Positions 34,974 through 43,140 of a stretch of 59,053 bases of DNA are shown here, piece after piece. Positions within the stretch are counted from its first letter, which is position 1. Each line of letters begins with the position of its first letter. The position numbers and the translations under genes are program-made. The notes beneath the pieces are model-generated. The model made no database searches, was not told the origin of the DNA, and worked only from the letters and a program-made list of their open reading frames with translations. Source of the DNA: an uncultured Collinsella sp. (GTDB lineage Bacteria > Actinomycetota > Coriobacteriia > Coriobacteriales > Coriobacteriaceae); the NCBI GenBank assembly GCA_900541785.1, contig UQKY01000008.1:1-59053 (forward strand), read 5' to 3'.

Positions 34974-35117
34974 CCCGACAACATAGGGGCATAAGCGGCT
35001 GCCACAATATCATGTATGAGTTCGACGGTCAGATCTGGGGATATTAGTCTGAGCATCTCGTCGGCAGACATCTCTCCGCGGTTGATGGTGTTCGAAGCAA
35101 TATTTAAATAAGGCATT
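34952..35117 (-). pseudogene. Small leader gene with an apparent +1 frameshift
   Basis: An excellent AAGGAGG precedes an ATG at 35117. That frame (MPYLNI) is soon senseless, but shifting by one base at the TTT around 35097-35101 gives RGEMSADEMLRLISPDLTVEL and continues to a TAA at 34952-34954. That frame overlaps the start of the 177-residue gene by about 20 bases. Total length is 166 bases, one more than a multiple of three. It is either a broken small gene or one needing frameshifting. No family was recognised. Confidence 0.45.
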
Positions 35118-35128
35118 TAGCCCTCCTT

Positions 35129-35177
35129 AGTACCAAAACATAACCTCATTCTAGGTCGTGCTTTGGTACTAGTCAAG
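35129..35177 (-). promoter_or_regulatory. Promoter and dyad operator of the XRE-ImmA operon
   Basis: On the minus strand TTGACT (35177-35172), a 17-base spacer, and TAGAAT (35154-35149) make a near-consensus sigma-70 promoter. TAGTACCAAA arms (35129-35138 and the complement at 35163-35172) form a perfect 10-bp inverted repeat 24 bases apart, one in the spacer and one next to the ribosome site. It is a likely autoregulatory site for the XRE domain. Confidence 0.75.
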
Positions 35178-35234
35178 CATGTAGATGACCTTATGAAATC
35201 TTCCCTCAATTTGTGACGCCCGCCTAGTCTGCTC

Positions 35235-36405
35235 TTGTACGAGCTAGATGAGGCGGGTGTTTCGTGCCTCGCCTCCCGAGCAGAAAGGCGATCCACCGAT
35301 GAAGGAAGACACCGATGGCGGGCAGACGGCAGAGACGCAGCGGCACCCGCGAGGGCAAGCGGACCAAGAAACGCAACATCAACAGCATGGATGGCCGCAC
35401 ATGCCACCGTGTCGACCGTGGCGCAGGCATGTCGCATCGAATGGCATACCGTCGGCGGCGTCTGCAAGCACATCCAACGACGGCCTTCAGCGGGCGACGG
35501 GGCCCGCGCGCTTCGACGGCGTTCGCAGGATCGGCATCGACGAGACCTCGTTCAAGAAGGGGCACAGGTACCTGATGGTGGTGGTCGACCACGACAGGGG
35601 CTGTCTGGTCTGGGTGGCCGAGGGGTGGAGCAGGGAGGCGCTGCGCTGGTTTCTCAAAGAAGAGCTCACCCGCGAGCAGGGGCTCGGTATCGAGGTCGTG
35701 ACGGCGGACGGCCGTCGGTGGATAAAGACGCCGGTCGAGCGGTGGTGCCCCAACGTCGAATGGGTCATGGGCCCCTTCCGCATCGTCAGCTGGATGAACG
35801 ACGCCCTCGACGGCGTGCGCCGCGAGGAGCGGCAGGTGGCCGAGAAGGCCACCAGGGCGGCGACGTCGAGGCGGGGATGCCCCGGAAAGTCCGCTGCCGG
35901 CGACGAGACCCCGCCCGAAACCCTCAATCTCGCCGGGGCGGCGAAGGAGATCAAAGGAACGCGCTTCGCACTCGCGAAGGGCAGGGAGAGCCTGACGGAT
36001 AGCCAGAGGGCCAAGCTCGACAGGCTGAAGCCTGTCGAGTCGCGCCTGTTCCGGACATGGGAACCCCAAGAGGACCTGTGCGCAGTCTTCCGGACAGGTG
36101 ACGCCACCGAAGCGGAAAGGCTTCTTGACGATTGGCTCCACCGTGCCGCCTACTGCAAGATAGCGAAGGTTGTCGCGGTCGAGAAGAAGGTCAGGCGCAG
36201 GCGCGACGACATTCTGCGTGCCGTATCGCCGGACATCGGCAACGCGAGGGTCGAGTCGATCAACAACAAGATCAAGGTCACGGTGAAGATGGGCTACGGC
36301 TTCAGGAGCACAGACAACCTCTTGGCGCTGCTGATGTTGAGATGTTCGGACGCGAAACCGCAACTGCCATGGAACCAAGCGACTTCGGTAAGAAAGGTAG
36401 CCTAG
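35235..36405 (+). pseudogene. ISL3-family transposase, decayed
   Basis: DDE transposase remnant. The frame from 35248 holds RIGIDETSFKKGHRYLMVVVDHD (first Asp) and ARVESINNKIKVTVKMGYGFR (the Glu). The usual DPFHVVSW motif reads GPFRIVSW, so the second catalytic Asp has become Gly. The N-terminal helix-turn-helix piece (EWHTVGGVC) is in a different frame, so one or more shifts lie near 35480. It is inactive. Confidence 0.85.
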
Positions 36406-36591
36406 CGACGAGACCCTCTAGCCACACAAACTACCGGAGCCTCAAATAGATCCTTATAAGCGATTCCCATTTTTTCCTTAAAGTACAGATGCTGTTTAAC
36501 GCTATTGTTCTATCATTTCGCTCGGACAGATTTTACAGAGTCGCCGCTAATCATTCATGGAAAGCGCCCTATGCGACCTACCTCCGTCTAA
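36406..36591. other. Spacer after the ISL3 remnant
   Basis: No gene is seen. It begins with probable IS end sequence around 36405-36450 and becomes AT-richer. No inverted-repeat pair could be matched confidently with the left end. Confidence 0.3.
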
Positions 36592-37407
36592 TTATTCCCC
36601 GCGCTCCTCATACCCGCGCTCGAGCTTCTTCCCAAGCTCCGCAGCGCAGCGCCTCGTTTCCTCGGCAAACAAGCCATCGATGGCCCTGTCGATCCGCGTG
36701 CAAGTCTGCCGGTGTTCGTCCTTCCAGGACAGGTTGAGCCCCAAACTCGCATCCCAATAGCCGCCGAGCTTGGCGTTAATCACTTCCTCGGGATACAGCA
36801 CGTCGCGGCGAACGCCTTCAACCGCATCGTCCTCGTCCATATCACAGGCCGCATCGCCCTGCTCAAGGCACTTGCGCAGCTCCTTCTGCTCCCGGATGCT
36901 GTCCAGCACGCGAACGCACACCACAGCCAAAAAGCGATAGCGTTCGCACAGATCCCACTCGCCGCCGAGCCATACACGATAGCCCAGCATCTCGCTCGCG
37001 GGCTCATCGTCCATCAGGAGCAATTCACACGGACGCTCATTGGCGAGCGCACCCTCCCCCAGCCTTTTCACGCCGTCGCGCATAAAGATGCACGGCTCCA
37101 CGTCGTAATAGCCAAAGCCGTGGCCTGCACCACAGCAATTGATGGCGTGCTTGGGCAGCAGGACGATCTTGTCGCTGGGCTCGGGGTCAATCTTGCGCAG
37201 CTTTTTGACCTTGCGACGGGCGCGCTTTAAGCCGTGCTCGCTATCGCCACGGCCGCGGCCACGGCCGCCTGCCTTGCCGGCGTACCGCAGGGCGATCTCG
37301 CCTGCTACCGCACCTCGCTCCACCGCGCACAACCGGTCCATCGTCCAGCGCGGACGGCATAGCTCTTGTGCAGCAGTACCACCATCGGCAAGGTGTACCA
37401 TGCCCAC
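36592..37407 (-). CDS. Hypothetical protein, island
   Basis: An open frame of 271 codons. The N-terminal half is basic and Gly/Arg-rich (KAGGRGRGRGDSEH then RARRKVKKLRK). The C-terminal half is charged and helical, with CERYRFLAVVCVRVLDSIREQKELRK. No catalytic motif or transmembrane segment is visible and I do not recognise it. The start is uncertain: GTG 37407 and ATG 37341 both lack a good ribosome site. It sits between a dead IS and the Abi gene. Confidence 0.5.
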   Translation of the reverse strand: MGMVHLADGGTAAQELCRPRWTMDRLCAVERGAVAGEIALRYAGKAGGRGRGRGDSEHGLKRARRKVKKLRKIDPEPSDKIVLLPKHAINCCGAGHGFGYYDVEPCIFMRDGVKRLGEGALANERPCELLLMDDEPASEMLGYRVWLGGEWDLCERYRFLAVVCVRVLDSIREQKELRKCLEQGDAACDMDEDDAVEGVRRDVLYPEEVINAKLGGYWDASLGLNLSWKDEHRQTCTRIDRAIDGLFAEETRRCAAELGKKLERGYEERGE

Positions 37408-37492
37408 CGGCTAACCCATCCCAACGGCCTGCCTGCAGTCGCTACGAAGGCCACCTTGCCGCCATGAGCGCGACAACCGCTGCACCCCAGCC

Positions 37493-38380
37493 CTATTCGT
37501 CCGAAGGCACCGCCGCAGCGGGCAGATACGGCTCCCAAAGCGGGCATCCCTGCCAACCCTCCGCGAACCCCATGCGGCGCAACTCGTCGGGATCCAGCCT
37601 GTCCAGCAGCTCAAACAAGCGTGTGCGCCAGCCCGTCTCGGGGGCGATACGCTCCAGCAGGTAACTCAGGATGGTGAGTATGCCGAACATGTTGTCCGAC
37701 CGCACCTGGTACGGCTCGTGCCACTCTGGATACTTCGACTTGGTGGGGATGGTCGGCCTGGCGCCAAACCCTCTGTTCCACAGGCGGCCATGGTGTGCGC
37801 ATATGTTGCGAGCGGTGTTGATGGCCACGAGCCACGACTTCAACACGCGCGACGACACGCCCAGGTCCCCAGAGATTCTGTTCCTGATGTCAACCGACGC
37901 GCCGTTGTAGAGGCGAAGCATCGTGCCGAAGTCCATCAGGTTCACGAGAATCCAGTAGGGCGGCAGGTCATGCGCGTCGCCGTAGGCCTCCTTGAAGTGG
38001 ATGGCGAAGGGTTCACGCGAGCGGTCAAGCTCCTCGGTGCATCGTTCGATGAACTCGCTGTACGCATCGCCCTCGAGGCGCGGGAGATTCTCGCGGTCGA
38101 AGAAGCCAAACGCTCCGGTCTTGCCCGCGAGCTCATAGGCCAGCTGCGTGCGGAAGTACACCTCGACGCGCTCGATGGCGTCCAAGACAATGAGCCTGAA
38201 CTGCCTGTCGAAGGTATAGAGCTTCCAGATCTGGTCGAATGTCGTGCCCTCGACGAAACGCTCGTCCTTGTCGCCGTCCTCGTCTGCCTCTGGCTTGCGC
38301 TTGAAGATGTACCAGTAGCCGCTCAGGCGGTAATAGCCAACGTTTGCGAGGTGAGCGATAAGGTCATCGCGGTCTGCCAC
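37493..38380 (-). CDS. Abi_2 family abortive-infection protein (AbiD/AbiF-like)
   Basis: A 295-residue Abi_2 protein. It shows ANVGYYRLSGYW, TFDRQFRLIVLDAIERVEVYFRTQLAYEL and NTARNICAHHGRLWNR; the last contains the R-N-x-x-x-H of HEPN-type nucleases. The frame is open above the GTG at 38380 and reads EYKKPWLTFEEQADLL, the normal N-terminus, up to about 38445. The natural ATG at 38453 is one base out of frame because of a run of six G at 38446-38451. Translation would need frameshifting, slippage or the internal GTG. Abi_2 proteins kill or arrest infected cells. Confidence 0.85.
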   Translation of the reverse strand: MADRDDLIAHLANVGYYRLSGYWYIFKRKPEADEDGDKDERFVEGTTFDQIWKLYTFDRQFRLIVLDAIERVEVYFRTQLAYELAGKTGAFGFFDRENLPRLEGDAYSEFIERCTEELDRSREPFAIHFKEAYGDAHDLPPYWILVNLMDFGTMLRLYNGASVDIRNRISGDLGVSSRVLKSWLVAINTARNICAHHGRLWNRGFGARPTIPTKSKYPEWHEPYQVRSDNMFGILTILSYLLERIAPETGWRTRLFELLDRLDPDELRRMGFAEGWQGCPLWEPYLPAAAVPSDE

Positions 38381-38483
38381 CAGGCCGCGCTCGACTATGA
38401 GCAGGTCGGCCTGCTCCTCGAAGGTCAGCCAGGGCTTCTTGTATTCCCCCCATGGTGCTTCTGTGCTCGATGCATAAAAGAAG

Positions 38484-38524
38484 ACCCGCCAGTGTGCATG
38501 CTCGAGAGCAGAGGCCGGGCGGGT
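38484..38524. promoter_or_regulatory. Hairpin upstream of the Abi gene
   Basis: ACCCGCC (38484-38490) pairs with GGCGGGT (38518-38524) around a loop containing GCATGCTCGAGAGC. AbiF-type genes have been reported to carry a structured RNA in front of them; whether this is one cannot be settled by eye. The remaining 38525-38794 stretch holds no gene. Confidence 0.4.
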
Positions 38525-38794
38525 TTACTAAGGTCATTTTACCGCAGTCGAAGCCATTCTATACGGAACTCCACGAGGAAAGTTTGCAAACGGCCGCCTC
38601 CCTTGAATATCAACTTCATCCCACCCAAAAACTCATCCAACATTAATCTTGGCTCAAGAATCGCTTAATCTATAACCTGCACTATAGAGTTCGACCAAGG
38701 GCGGGGCGGCGCCGCGCAACGCAGACCGCCGAACGCAACGCTCGCGCCCGGGCAGATCGCCCGGCGTCGCGCCCATCGAACGAAAGGACAGGTC

Positions 38795-39337
38795 ATGGAC
38801 GACCTCGAAAAAGTTGAAATCATCCGCACCAAGTGCAACGTGAGCTACACCGATGCCAAGGCCGCGCTCGACGCCGCCGACGGCAACGTCCTTGATGCCA
38901 TCATTTGGCTCGAGTCGCAGGGCAAGACCCAGACCACGTCGGCGCACGCCGCCACCGAGTCCGAGCCGGTCGACGAGCCCTCGGCCGAGATGGTCGCCGC
39001 GCAGGCCGCCTACGAAAAATCGAGCGAAAAGACCGACTTCTCCAAGAAGATGGACAGCGTGTGGGAGTACCTCAAAAAGCTCTTCCGCCTGAGCCTGGAC
39101 ACCAAGTTTATCGCCACACGCCGCGACGCGATCATCCTCAACATCCCCATCCTGATTCCCATCGTCGCGCTGTTTGCCTGGGGCGCCACGATATGGCTGA
39201 TGCTGCTTGGCCTGTTCTTTGGCATGCGCTACCGCATCGATAGCGACGGCGACGTGCCCGGCAGCATCAACAACCTGATGAATCACGCCGCCGACGCCGC
39301 GGACGACATCAAGCAAAATCTGAACGACGACAAGTAA
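38795..39337 (+). CDS. UBA-like domain and DUF4342 protein
   Basis: A 180-residue protein. The N-terminal EKVEIIRTKCNVSYTDAKAALDAADGNVLDAIIWLE is a UBA/EF-Ts-N type three-helix domain. A linker leads to a DUF4342 region with a membrane-spanning segment IILNIPILIPIVALFAWGATIWLMLLGLFFG near residue 115-145. AAAGGA precedes the ATG. It lies 18 bases upstream of a response regulator and is probably co-transcribed. Its role is unknown. Confidence 0.85.
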   Translation: MDDLEKVEIIRTKCNVSYTDAKAALDAADGNVLDAIIWLESQGKTQTTSAHAATESEPVDEPSAEMVAAQAAYEKSSEKTDFSKKMDSVWEYLKKLFRLSLDTKFIATRRDAIILNIPILIPIVALFAWGATIWLMLLGLFFGMRYRIDSDGDVPGSINNLMNHAADAADDIKQNLNDDK

Positions 39338-39355
39338 TCACAGACGGGGGCACGT

Positions 39356-40141
39356 ATGGCACGAATCCTGATCGTAGAGGACGAGGAGAAAATCGCCCGC
39401 TTTGTGACACTCGAGCTGGAGCACGAGGGCTACCAGGTGGAGCACGCCGCCGACGGCCGCACCGCCGTGGACCTGGCGCTGGAGCGCAACTACGATCTGA
39501 TTCTGCTCGATGTATTGCTGCCGCAGCTCAACGGTATGGAGGTGCTGCGGCGCGTCCGCAAGTACAAAGATGTGCCGGTGATTATGGTCACCGCACGCGA
39601 TGCCGTGATGGACAAGGTGGCAGGACTCGATGCCGGCGCCGACGATTACCTGACCAAGCCGTTTGCCATTGAGGAGCTGTTCGCACGGATCCGTGTGGCG
39701 CTGAAGCGCTCGGAGGCCGTGCGGGCGGCTTCGGGCGTTGGCGGCGTCGGTGCCGGGGAGAACGTAGTGGTCGGCGCGGGCGCCGGTACCGTTGCGATGC
39801 CCCTGGGCGGCGGCTCGGCCCAGGCATCCGCCGCGCCCTCCCCCGCCGCGCTCACCGTGGGTTCGGTCGCGCTCGACCCCGACCGCCGCGAAGTCACGGT
39901 CGGCGGCTCGCCCATCGCGCTCACTGCCCGCGAGTTCGACGTCCTCGCGCTGCTTATGACGCACGCCGGCACCGTGCTCGCGCGCGAGCGCATCGCGCAC
40001 GAGGCGCTGGGCTACGAATACGTGGGCGACACCAACAACGTCGACGTGCACATCGCGCACCTGCGTGCCAAGATCGAAGACGCCGGCGGCGCCCGAATCA
40101 TCCAAACCGTGCGCGGGGTGGGCTATGTCTGCCGTGCGTAA
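39356..40141 (+). CDS. OmpR-family response regulator
   Basis: A 261-residue response regulator. The receiver shows EDEEK, LILLDVLLP (phosphoacceptor Asp near 52) and DYLTKPF. The winged-helix domain shows LTAREFDVLALLMTHAG and ends IIQTVRGVGYVCRA. The linker (about 122-165) is unusually long, Gly/Ala-rich and low in complexity (SGVGGVGAGENVVVGAGAG). It overlaps the kinase gene by 17 bases. Confidence 0.93.
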   Translation: MARILIVEDEEKIARFVTLELEHEGYQVEHAADGRTAVDLALERNYDLILLDVLLPQLNGMEVLRRVRKYKDVPVIMVTARDAVMDKVAGLDAGADDYLTKPFAIEELFARIRVALKRSEAVRAASGVGGVGAGENVVVGAGAGTVAMPLGGGSAQASAAPSPAALTVGSVALDPDRREVTVGGSPIALTAREFDVLALLMTHAGTVLARERIAHEALGYEYVGDTNNVDVHIAHLRAKIEDAGGARIIQTVRGVGYVCRA

Positions 40142-41420
40142 CGCCGAGGCCAAGCGCGTCACATCCATCGCCCGCGCCATCAACTGGAGCTATATGTGGC
40201 GCCGCCTGATGAGCTACGTCTGGCTCGATCTGTTGCTGTTGGTTATTGCGGCGGCGATCCTCGTCTATGGATACAACCAGACGCTGCCCGACGGCGCGTT
40301 TACCGCAGGATGGATCCCCAGCGCCACCGTTCGTGGCATGTCGCTGAAGCCCGCGCGCGGCTGGGACCTGACAACGCTCACTTATACCGTCGAGTTTGCG
40401 CGTACCACCAAGACTTTCCCCCTCGCACAGGACCTCGTCACGTTATGGCCTCTCTACCTTGTCGTTGTGGGTTGGCAGGTCATCAGCGTACTCAACATGC
40501 TCGGCGGCGCCCGCCGCGTGCGCCGCACCATGGCGCCTCTCAACGATCTGGCCTTGCGCGTGGACGAGCTCGGCCGCATGCAGCTCTCCGGCGGCAAGAT
40601 GGAAACGCTGGAGCAGGCCATCGTGCGCGCAAGCGTCGACTCACCAAGCGTCACCACCGGCGATGCCGACCTGGCAAGCATCGAGGTCGCACTCAACCGC
40701 CTGCTGCGCCAGATGCAAGAGGCCAAGCTGCAGCAGATGCGCTTTGTCAACGATGCAAGCCACGAGCTGCGCACGCCCATCGCGGTGATTCAGGGCTACG
40801 TAAACATGCTCGACCGCTGGGGCAAAGACGACCCGGACGTACTGGCAGAGTCCATCGCCTCGCTCAAGGCCGAAAGCGAGCACATGCAGGAGCTCGTGGA
40901 GCAGCTGCTGTTTTTGGCGCGCGGCGATGCCGGACGCACGGTCCTGCGGCGTGCGGATACCAACCTGGCCGCACTGGTCGGCGAGGTATGCGAGGAATCG
41001 CAGATGATCGATGCCGCGCACACGTATCGGCTGGCATACGACGCCGCGCTTGTCAGCGACCCGCGCTGCGATGCGCCCGTCGACGTGGCGCTCGTGAAGC
41101 AAGCCCTGCGTGTGATCGTGCAAAACGCCGCCAAGTACTCGGATGCGGGAACGACCGTCACATTTGGCATAACGCCGGATGCGGGCGCGGGCACGATCGA
41201 CATAAGTGTTGAGGACGAGGGCATCGGCATGAACCAGGAATCCGCAGCTCACGCGTTTGAACGGTTCTACCGCGCCGACAACGCACGCGATGCCGGCGCG
41301 CAGGGCTCGGGTCTGGGGCTTGCCATTGCCAAGTGGATCGTCGATAGCCATGGCGGCGTCATCGGCGTGACCTCGGTCGAGGGCGTCGGCAGCCGCTTTA
41401 CGATTCGCCTGCCGCGGTAG
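40125..41420 (+). CDS. Sensor histidine kinase
   Basis: A 431-residue kinase with two membrane helices (about residues 30-52 and 130-148) and an extracytoplasmic domain between. A short HAMP-like stretch (MAPLNDLALRVDELG) follows, then the H box FVNDASHELRTPIAVIQGY. The ATPase domain has NAAKYS (N), DEGIGM (G1) and GSGLGLAIAKWI (G2). The ATG at 40125 overlaps the end of the regulator. The signal is unknown. Length and layout are those of EnvZ/PhoR-type kinases. Confidence 0.93.
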   Translation: MSAVRNAEAKRVTSIARAINWSYMWRRLMSYVWLDLLLLVIAAAILVYGYNQTLPDGAFTAGWIPSATVRGMSLKPARGWDLTTLTYTVEFARTTKTFPLAQDLVTLWPLYLVVVGWQVISVLNMLGGARRVRRTMAPLNDLALRVDELGRMQLSGGKMETLEQAIVRASVDSPSVTTGDADLASIEVALNRLLRQMQEAKLQQMRFVNDASHELRTPIAVIQGYVNMLDRWGKDDPDVLAESIASLKAESEHMQELVEQLLFLARGDAGRTVLRRADTNLAALVGEVCEESQMIDAAHTYRLAYDAALVSDPRCDAPVDVALVKQALRVIVQNAAKYSDAGTTVTFGITPDAGAGTIDISVEDEGIGMNQESAAHAFERFYRADNARDAGAQGSGLGLAIAKWIVDSHGGVIGVTSVEGVGSRFTIRLPR

Positions 41421-41439
41421 GAAGCCCCTCGGCATAAAT

Positions 41440-41474
41440 AAAGGGATAGGGCCACGCGGCCCTATCCCTTTTTG
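41440..41474. terminator. Bidirectional terminator between convergent genes
   Basis: AAAGGGATAGGGCC pairs with GGCCCTATCCCTTT over an ACGC loop, with T-runs on both sides. It serves the kinase on the plus strand and the VOC gene on the minus strand. Confidence 0.9.
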
Positions 41475-41495
41475 CTAGCTATGGCAGCTTGTGCG

Positions 41496-41870
41496 CTACT
41501 CGCGGCACAGGTGCACGGCGAAACCGGCGAACTCGCGCTTAAAGTACACGAGCTTGGTGCCGCCGTCGGGCAGCAGTACGCGCGACTCCTCGTTGACCTC
41601 GAGTCCGCGCTCGGCAAACCACTTCTCGGCCGCATCGATGTCGTTGACGGCAAAGCCGATGTGGCCCTTGGCGCCACGACCGTTCTGCTTCATGATCTCG
41701 ACCAGCGAATCGTTAAAGTACGAAACCGGGGTCTCGATAACGGGCAGACCCATCATCGTCGAGAACAGCTCCGCGATCTCCAAGGCGTCTGCCGGGTTGG
41801 CGGCGTTAATGCCCACATGGGCAACGCGCATGCCAAAGAGCTCGACCGGATTGGCGTTCTGCTCACTCAT
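41496..41870 (-). CDS. VOC superfamily (glyoxalase/dioxygenase-like) protein
   Basis: A 124-residue VOC-fold protein. RVAHVGINAANPADALEIAELFSTMMGLPVIETP is the first beta-alpha-beta module; GHIGFAVNDIDAAEKWFAERGLEVN is the second. His in AHVGI and HIGF and the Glu region are potential metal ligands. The reaction is unknown. It lies 11 bases from an orphan PTS IIB gene in the same direction, suggesting a shared transcript related to sugar phosphates. Confidence 0.85.
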   Translation of the reverse strand: MSEQNANPVELFGMRVAHVGINAANPADALEIAELFSTMMGLPVIETPVSYFNDSLVEIMKQNGRGAKGHIGFAVNDIDAAEKWFAERGLEVNEESRVLLPDGGTKLVYFKREFAGFAVHLCRE

Positions 41871-41881
41871 GCAGTCAGCGC

Positions 41882-42169
41882 CTACTGAGCCATGACGTCA
41901 AGAACGGCCTTCTCGGCAGCGACGCGGTTCATGCCGGTCATGAAGGGCACGCCGCTCACGTACGGGCAGGTAAGGCCCTCGGGGGCAACGGTGGTGGCGA
42001 TCAGCAGATCGGCACCCTCGTCGCAAACGTCCTTGGCCTCGGAGATGGCGCACTGCACGATCTCGTACTTGTCGGCGTAGCCGTTGGCGTCGAGCATGGT
42101 GGCGACCTTCTGGGCAACGAGCGTGGAAGTAGCAGCGCCAGCACCGCAAGCCAAAACGATCTTCTTCAT
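41882..42169 (-). CDS. PTS system IIB subunit (galactitol type), orphan
   Basis: A 95-residue PTS IIB protein. The phosphorylated Cys is in LACGAGAATSTLVAQKV (about residue 9), the GatB-type loop. IIB accepts phosphate from IIA and gives it to sugar bound by IIC. No IIA or IIC gene is in the neighbourhood, so the partner genes are elsewhere, or this one acts alone with the VOC protein. The ATG at 42169 follows a ribosome-site-like GGGAGA. Confidence 0.87.
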   Translation of the reverse strand: MKKIVLACGAGAATSTLVAQKVATMLDANGYADKYEIVQCAISEAKDVCDEGADLLIATTVAPEGLTCPYVSGVPFMTGMNRVAAEKAVLDVMAQ

Positions 42170-42332
42170 AGGTAATGTCTCCCTTCGTGGTTTACTTTAG
42201 GTAAGTGTACCGCAGCGAGCGATGGCGCTCGGCCTCGATGCACTTTTATGCCAGTTTGCCTGCGCACTGCGTATAATACATCTAGTACGTGTTGTCATAC
42301 CGCTCGCTTTATGAGCGACTAAGGACCCCAAT

Positions 42333-42956
42333 ATGCCCGATTCCCGCACCCTCTGGACCGCCGTCGTCATCATCTGTATCGCCGTGTCGGTGTTCTTTAG
42401 CGTCAAAAAACGCACAACGTTCAAGCGCCTGCAACAGCTTATGGCTGCCAAGCAGTGGGACGAGTTCGATCACCTGCTCGACGCCAAACTCACCAGTATG
42501 CTGTACCCGCGCTATAACCGCGACTACCTGCGCCTGAACTCCTATCTGCTGCGCGAGGACCACAAGCGTGCTGACGAGATGTTCGATTTGCTGCTGGGGC
42601 TCAATCTACCCAAGATGCAGCGTGTCGACCTGGTGATTAAGGCCTTTAACTACTACGTTGGCCAGGAGAACCGCAAAAAGTCCAAGGAGCTGTTGCGCGA
42701 GATCGAGGGCTTTGAGGGCGGCCAGGCCGAGGCGGTCGCGCACGAATGCCAACTGATGTACGACACGATGATCCTCAAGCGCCACAACGACATTCCCGAG
42801 CTGGAGCGCATGCTCGAGGAGGCCGGTGACGATAAGGTTAAGGGTTGCCGCTTGGAGTACCTGTTGGCCCTGCAGTACAAGAACAAGGGCGACGAGGCCA
42901 AGTTCCAGGAGTTCCTGGAGAAGTCGGGCCAACACTCGATGGCCGTCAACGCGTAA
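42333..42956 (+). CDS. Membrane-anchored TPR-like protein
   Basis: A 207-residue protein with an N-terminal membrane helix (LWTAVVIICIAVSVFFSV) and a cytosolic or exposed part made of paired helices (LMAAKQWDEFDHLLDAKL, then RADEMFDLLLGL, LVIKAFNYYVGQENRKKSKELLREI) reminiscent of degenerate TPR repeats. No precise family. The tRNA-Leu gene follows directly, about 30 bases on. Confidence 0.7.
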   Translation: MPDSRTLWTAVVIICIAVSVFFSVKKRTTFKRLQQLMAAKQWDEFDHLLDAKLTSMLYPRYNRDYLRLNSYLLREDHKRADEMFDLLLGLNLPKMQRVDLVIKAFNYYVGQENRKKSKELLREIEGFEGGQAEAVAHECQLMYDTMILKRHNDIPELERMLEEAGDDKVKGCRLEYLLALQYKNKGDEAKFQEFLEKSGQHSMAVNA

Positions 42957-42987
42957 CGGACGGCTTGTGCTAGACTTCTAGTCTCAC

Positions 42988-43072
42988 GGGGGCGTGGCGG
43001 AATTGGCATACGCAGGAGACTTAAAATCTCTCGCCGCAAGGATTGTGGGTTCGAGTCCCACCGCCCCTACCA
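42988..43072 (+). tRNA. tRNA-Leu (anticodon TAA)
   Basis: A type II tRNA of 85 bases with encoded CCA. The acceptor GGGGGCG pairs with CGCCCCT (first pair G-U), the D arm follows, the anticodon loop CTTAAAA gives TAA, and there is a long variable arm (about CGCCGCAAGGATTG). The T arm is GTGGGTTCGAGTCCCAC. It decodes UUA/UUG. A terminator hairpin follows. Confidence 0.97.
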
Positions 43073-43084
43073 CGTATTGTTTAC

Positions 43085-43121
43085 GAGCCCGTGTCCCCCA
43101 GGGATGCGGGCTCATTTCTTT
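43085..43121 (+). terminator. Terminator after tRNA-Leu
   Basis: GAGCCCG (43085-43091) and CGGGCTC (43107-43113) enclose an inner TCCC/GGGA stem and are followed by ATTTCTTTT. Confidence 0.75.
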
Positions 43122-43140
43122 TGGACGCCGATGGGGCTTT

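Noticed and set aside
21198..38453. Prophage
   Set aside because: No integrase, capsid, terminase or tail genes; the content is defence genes and dead insertion sequences.
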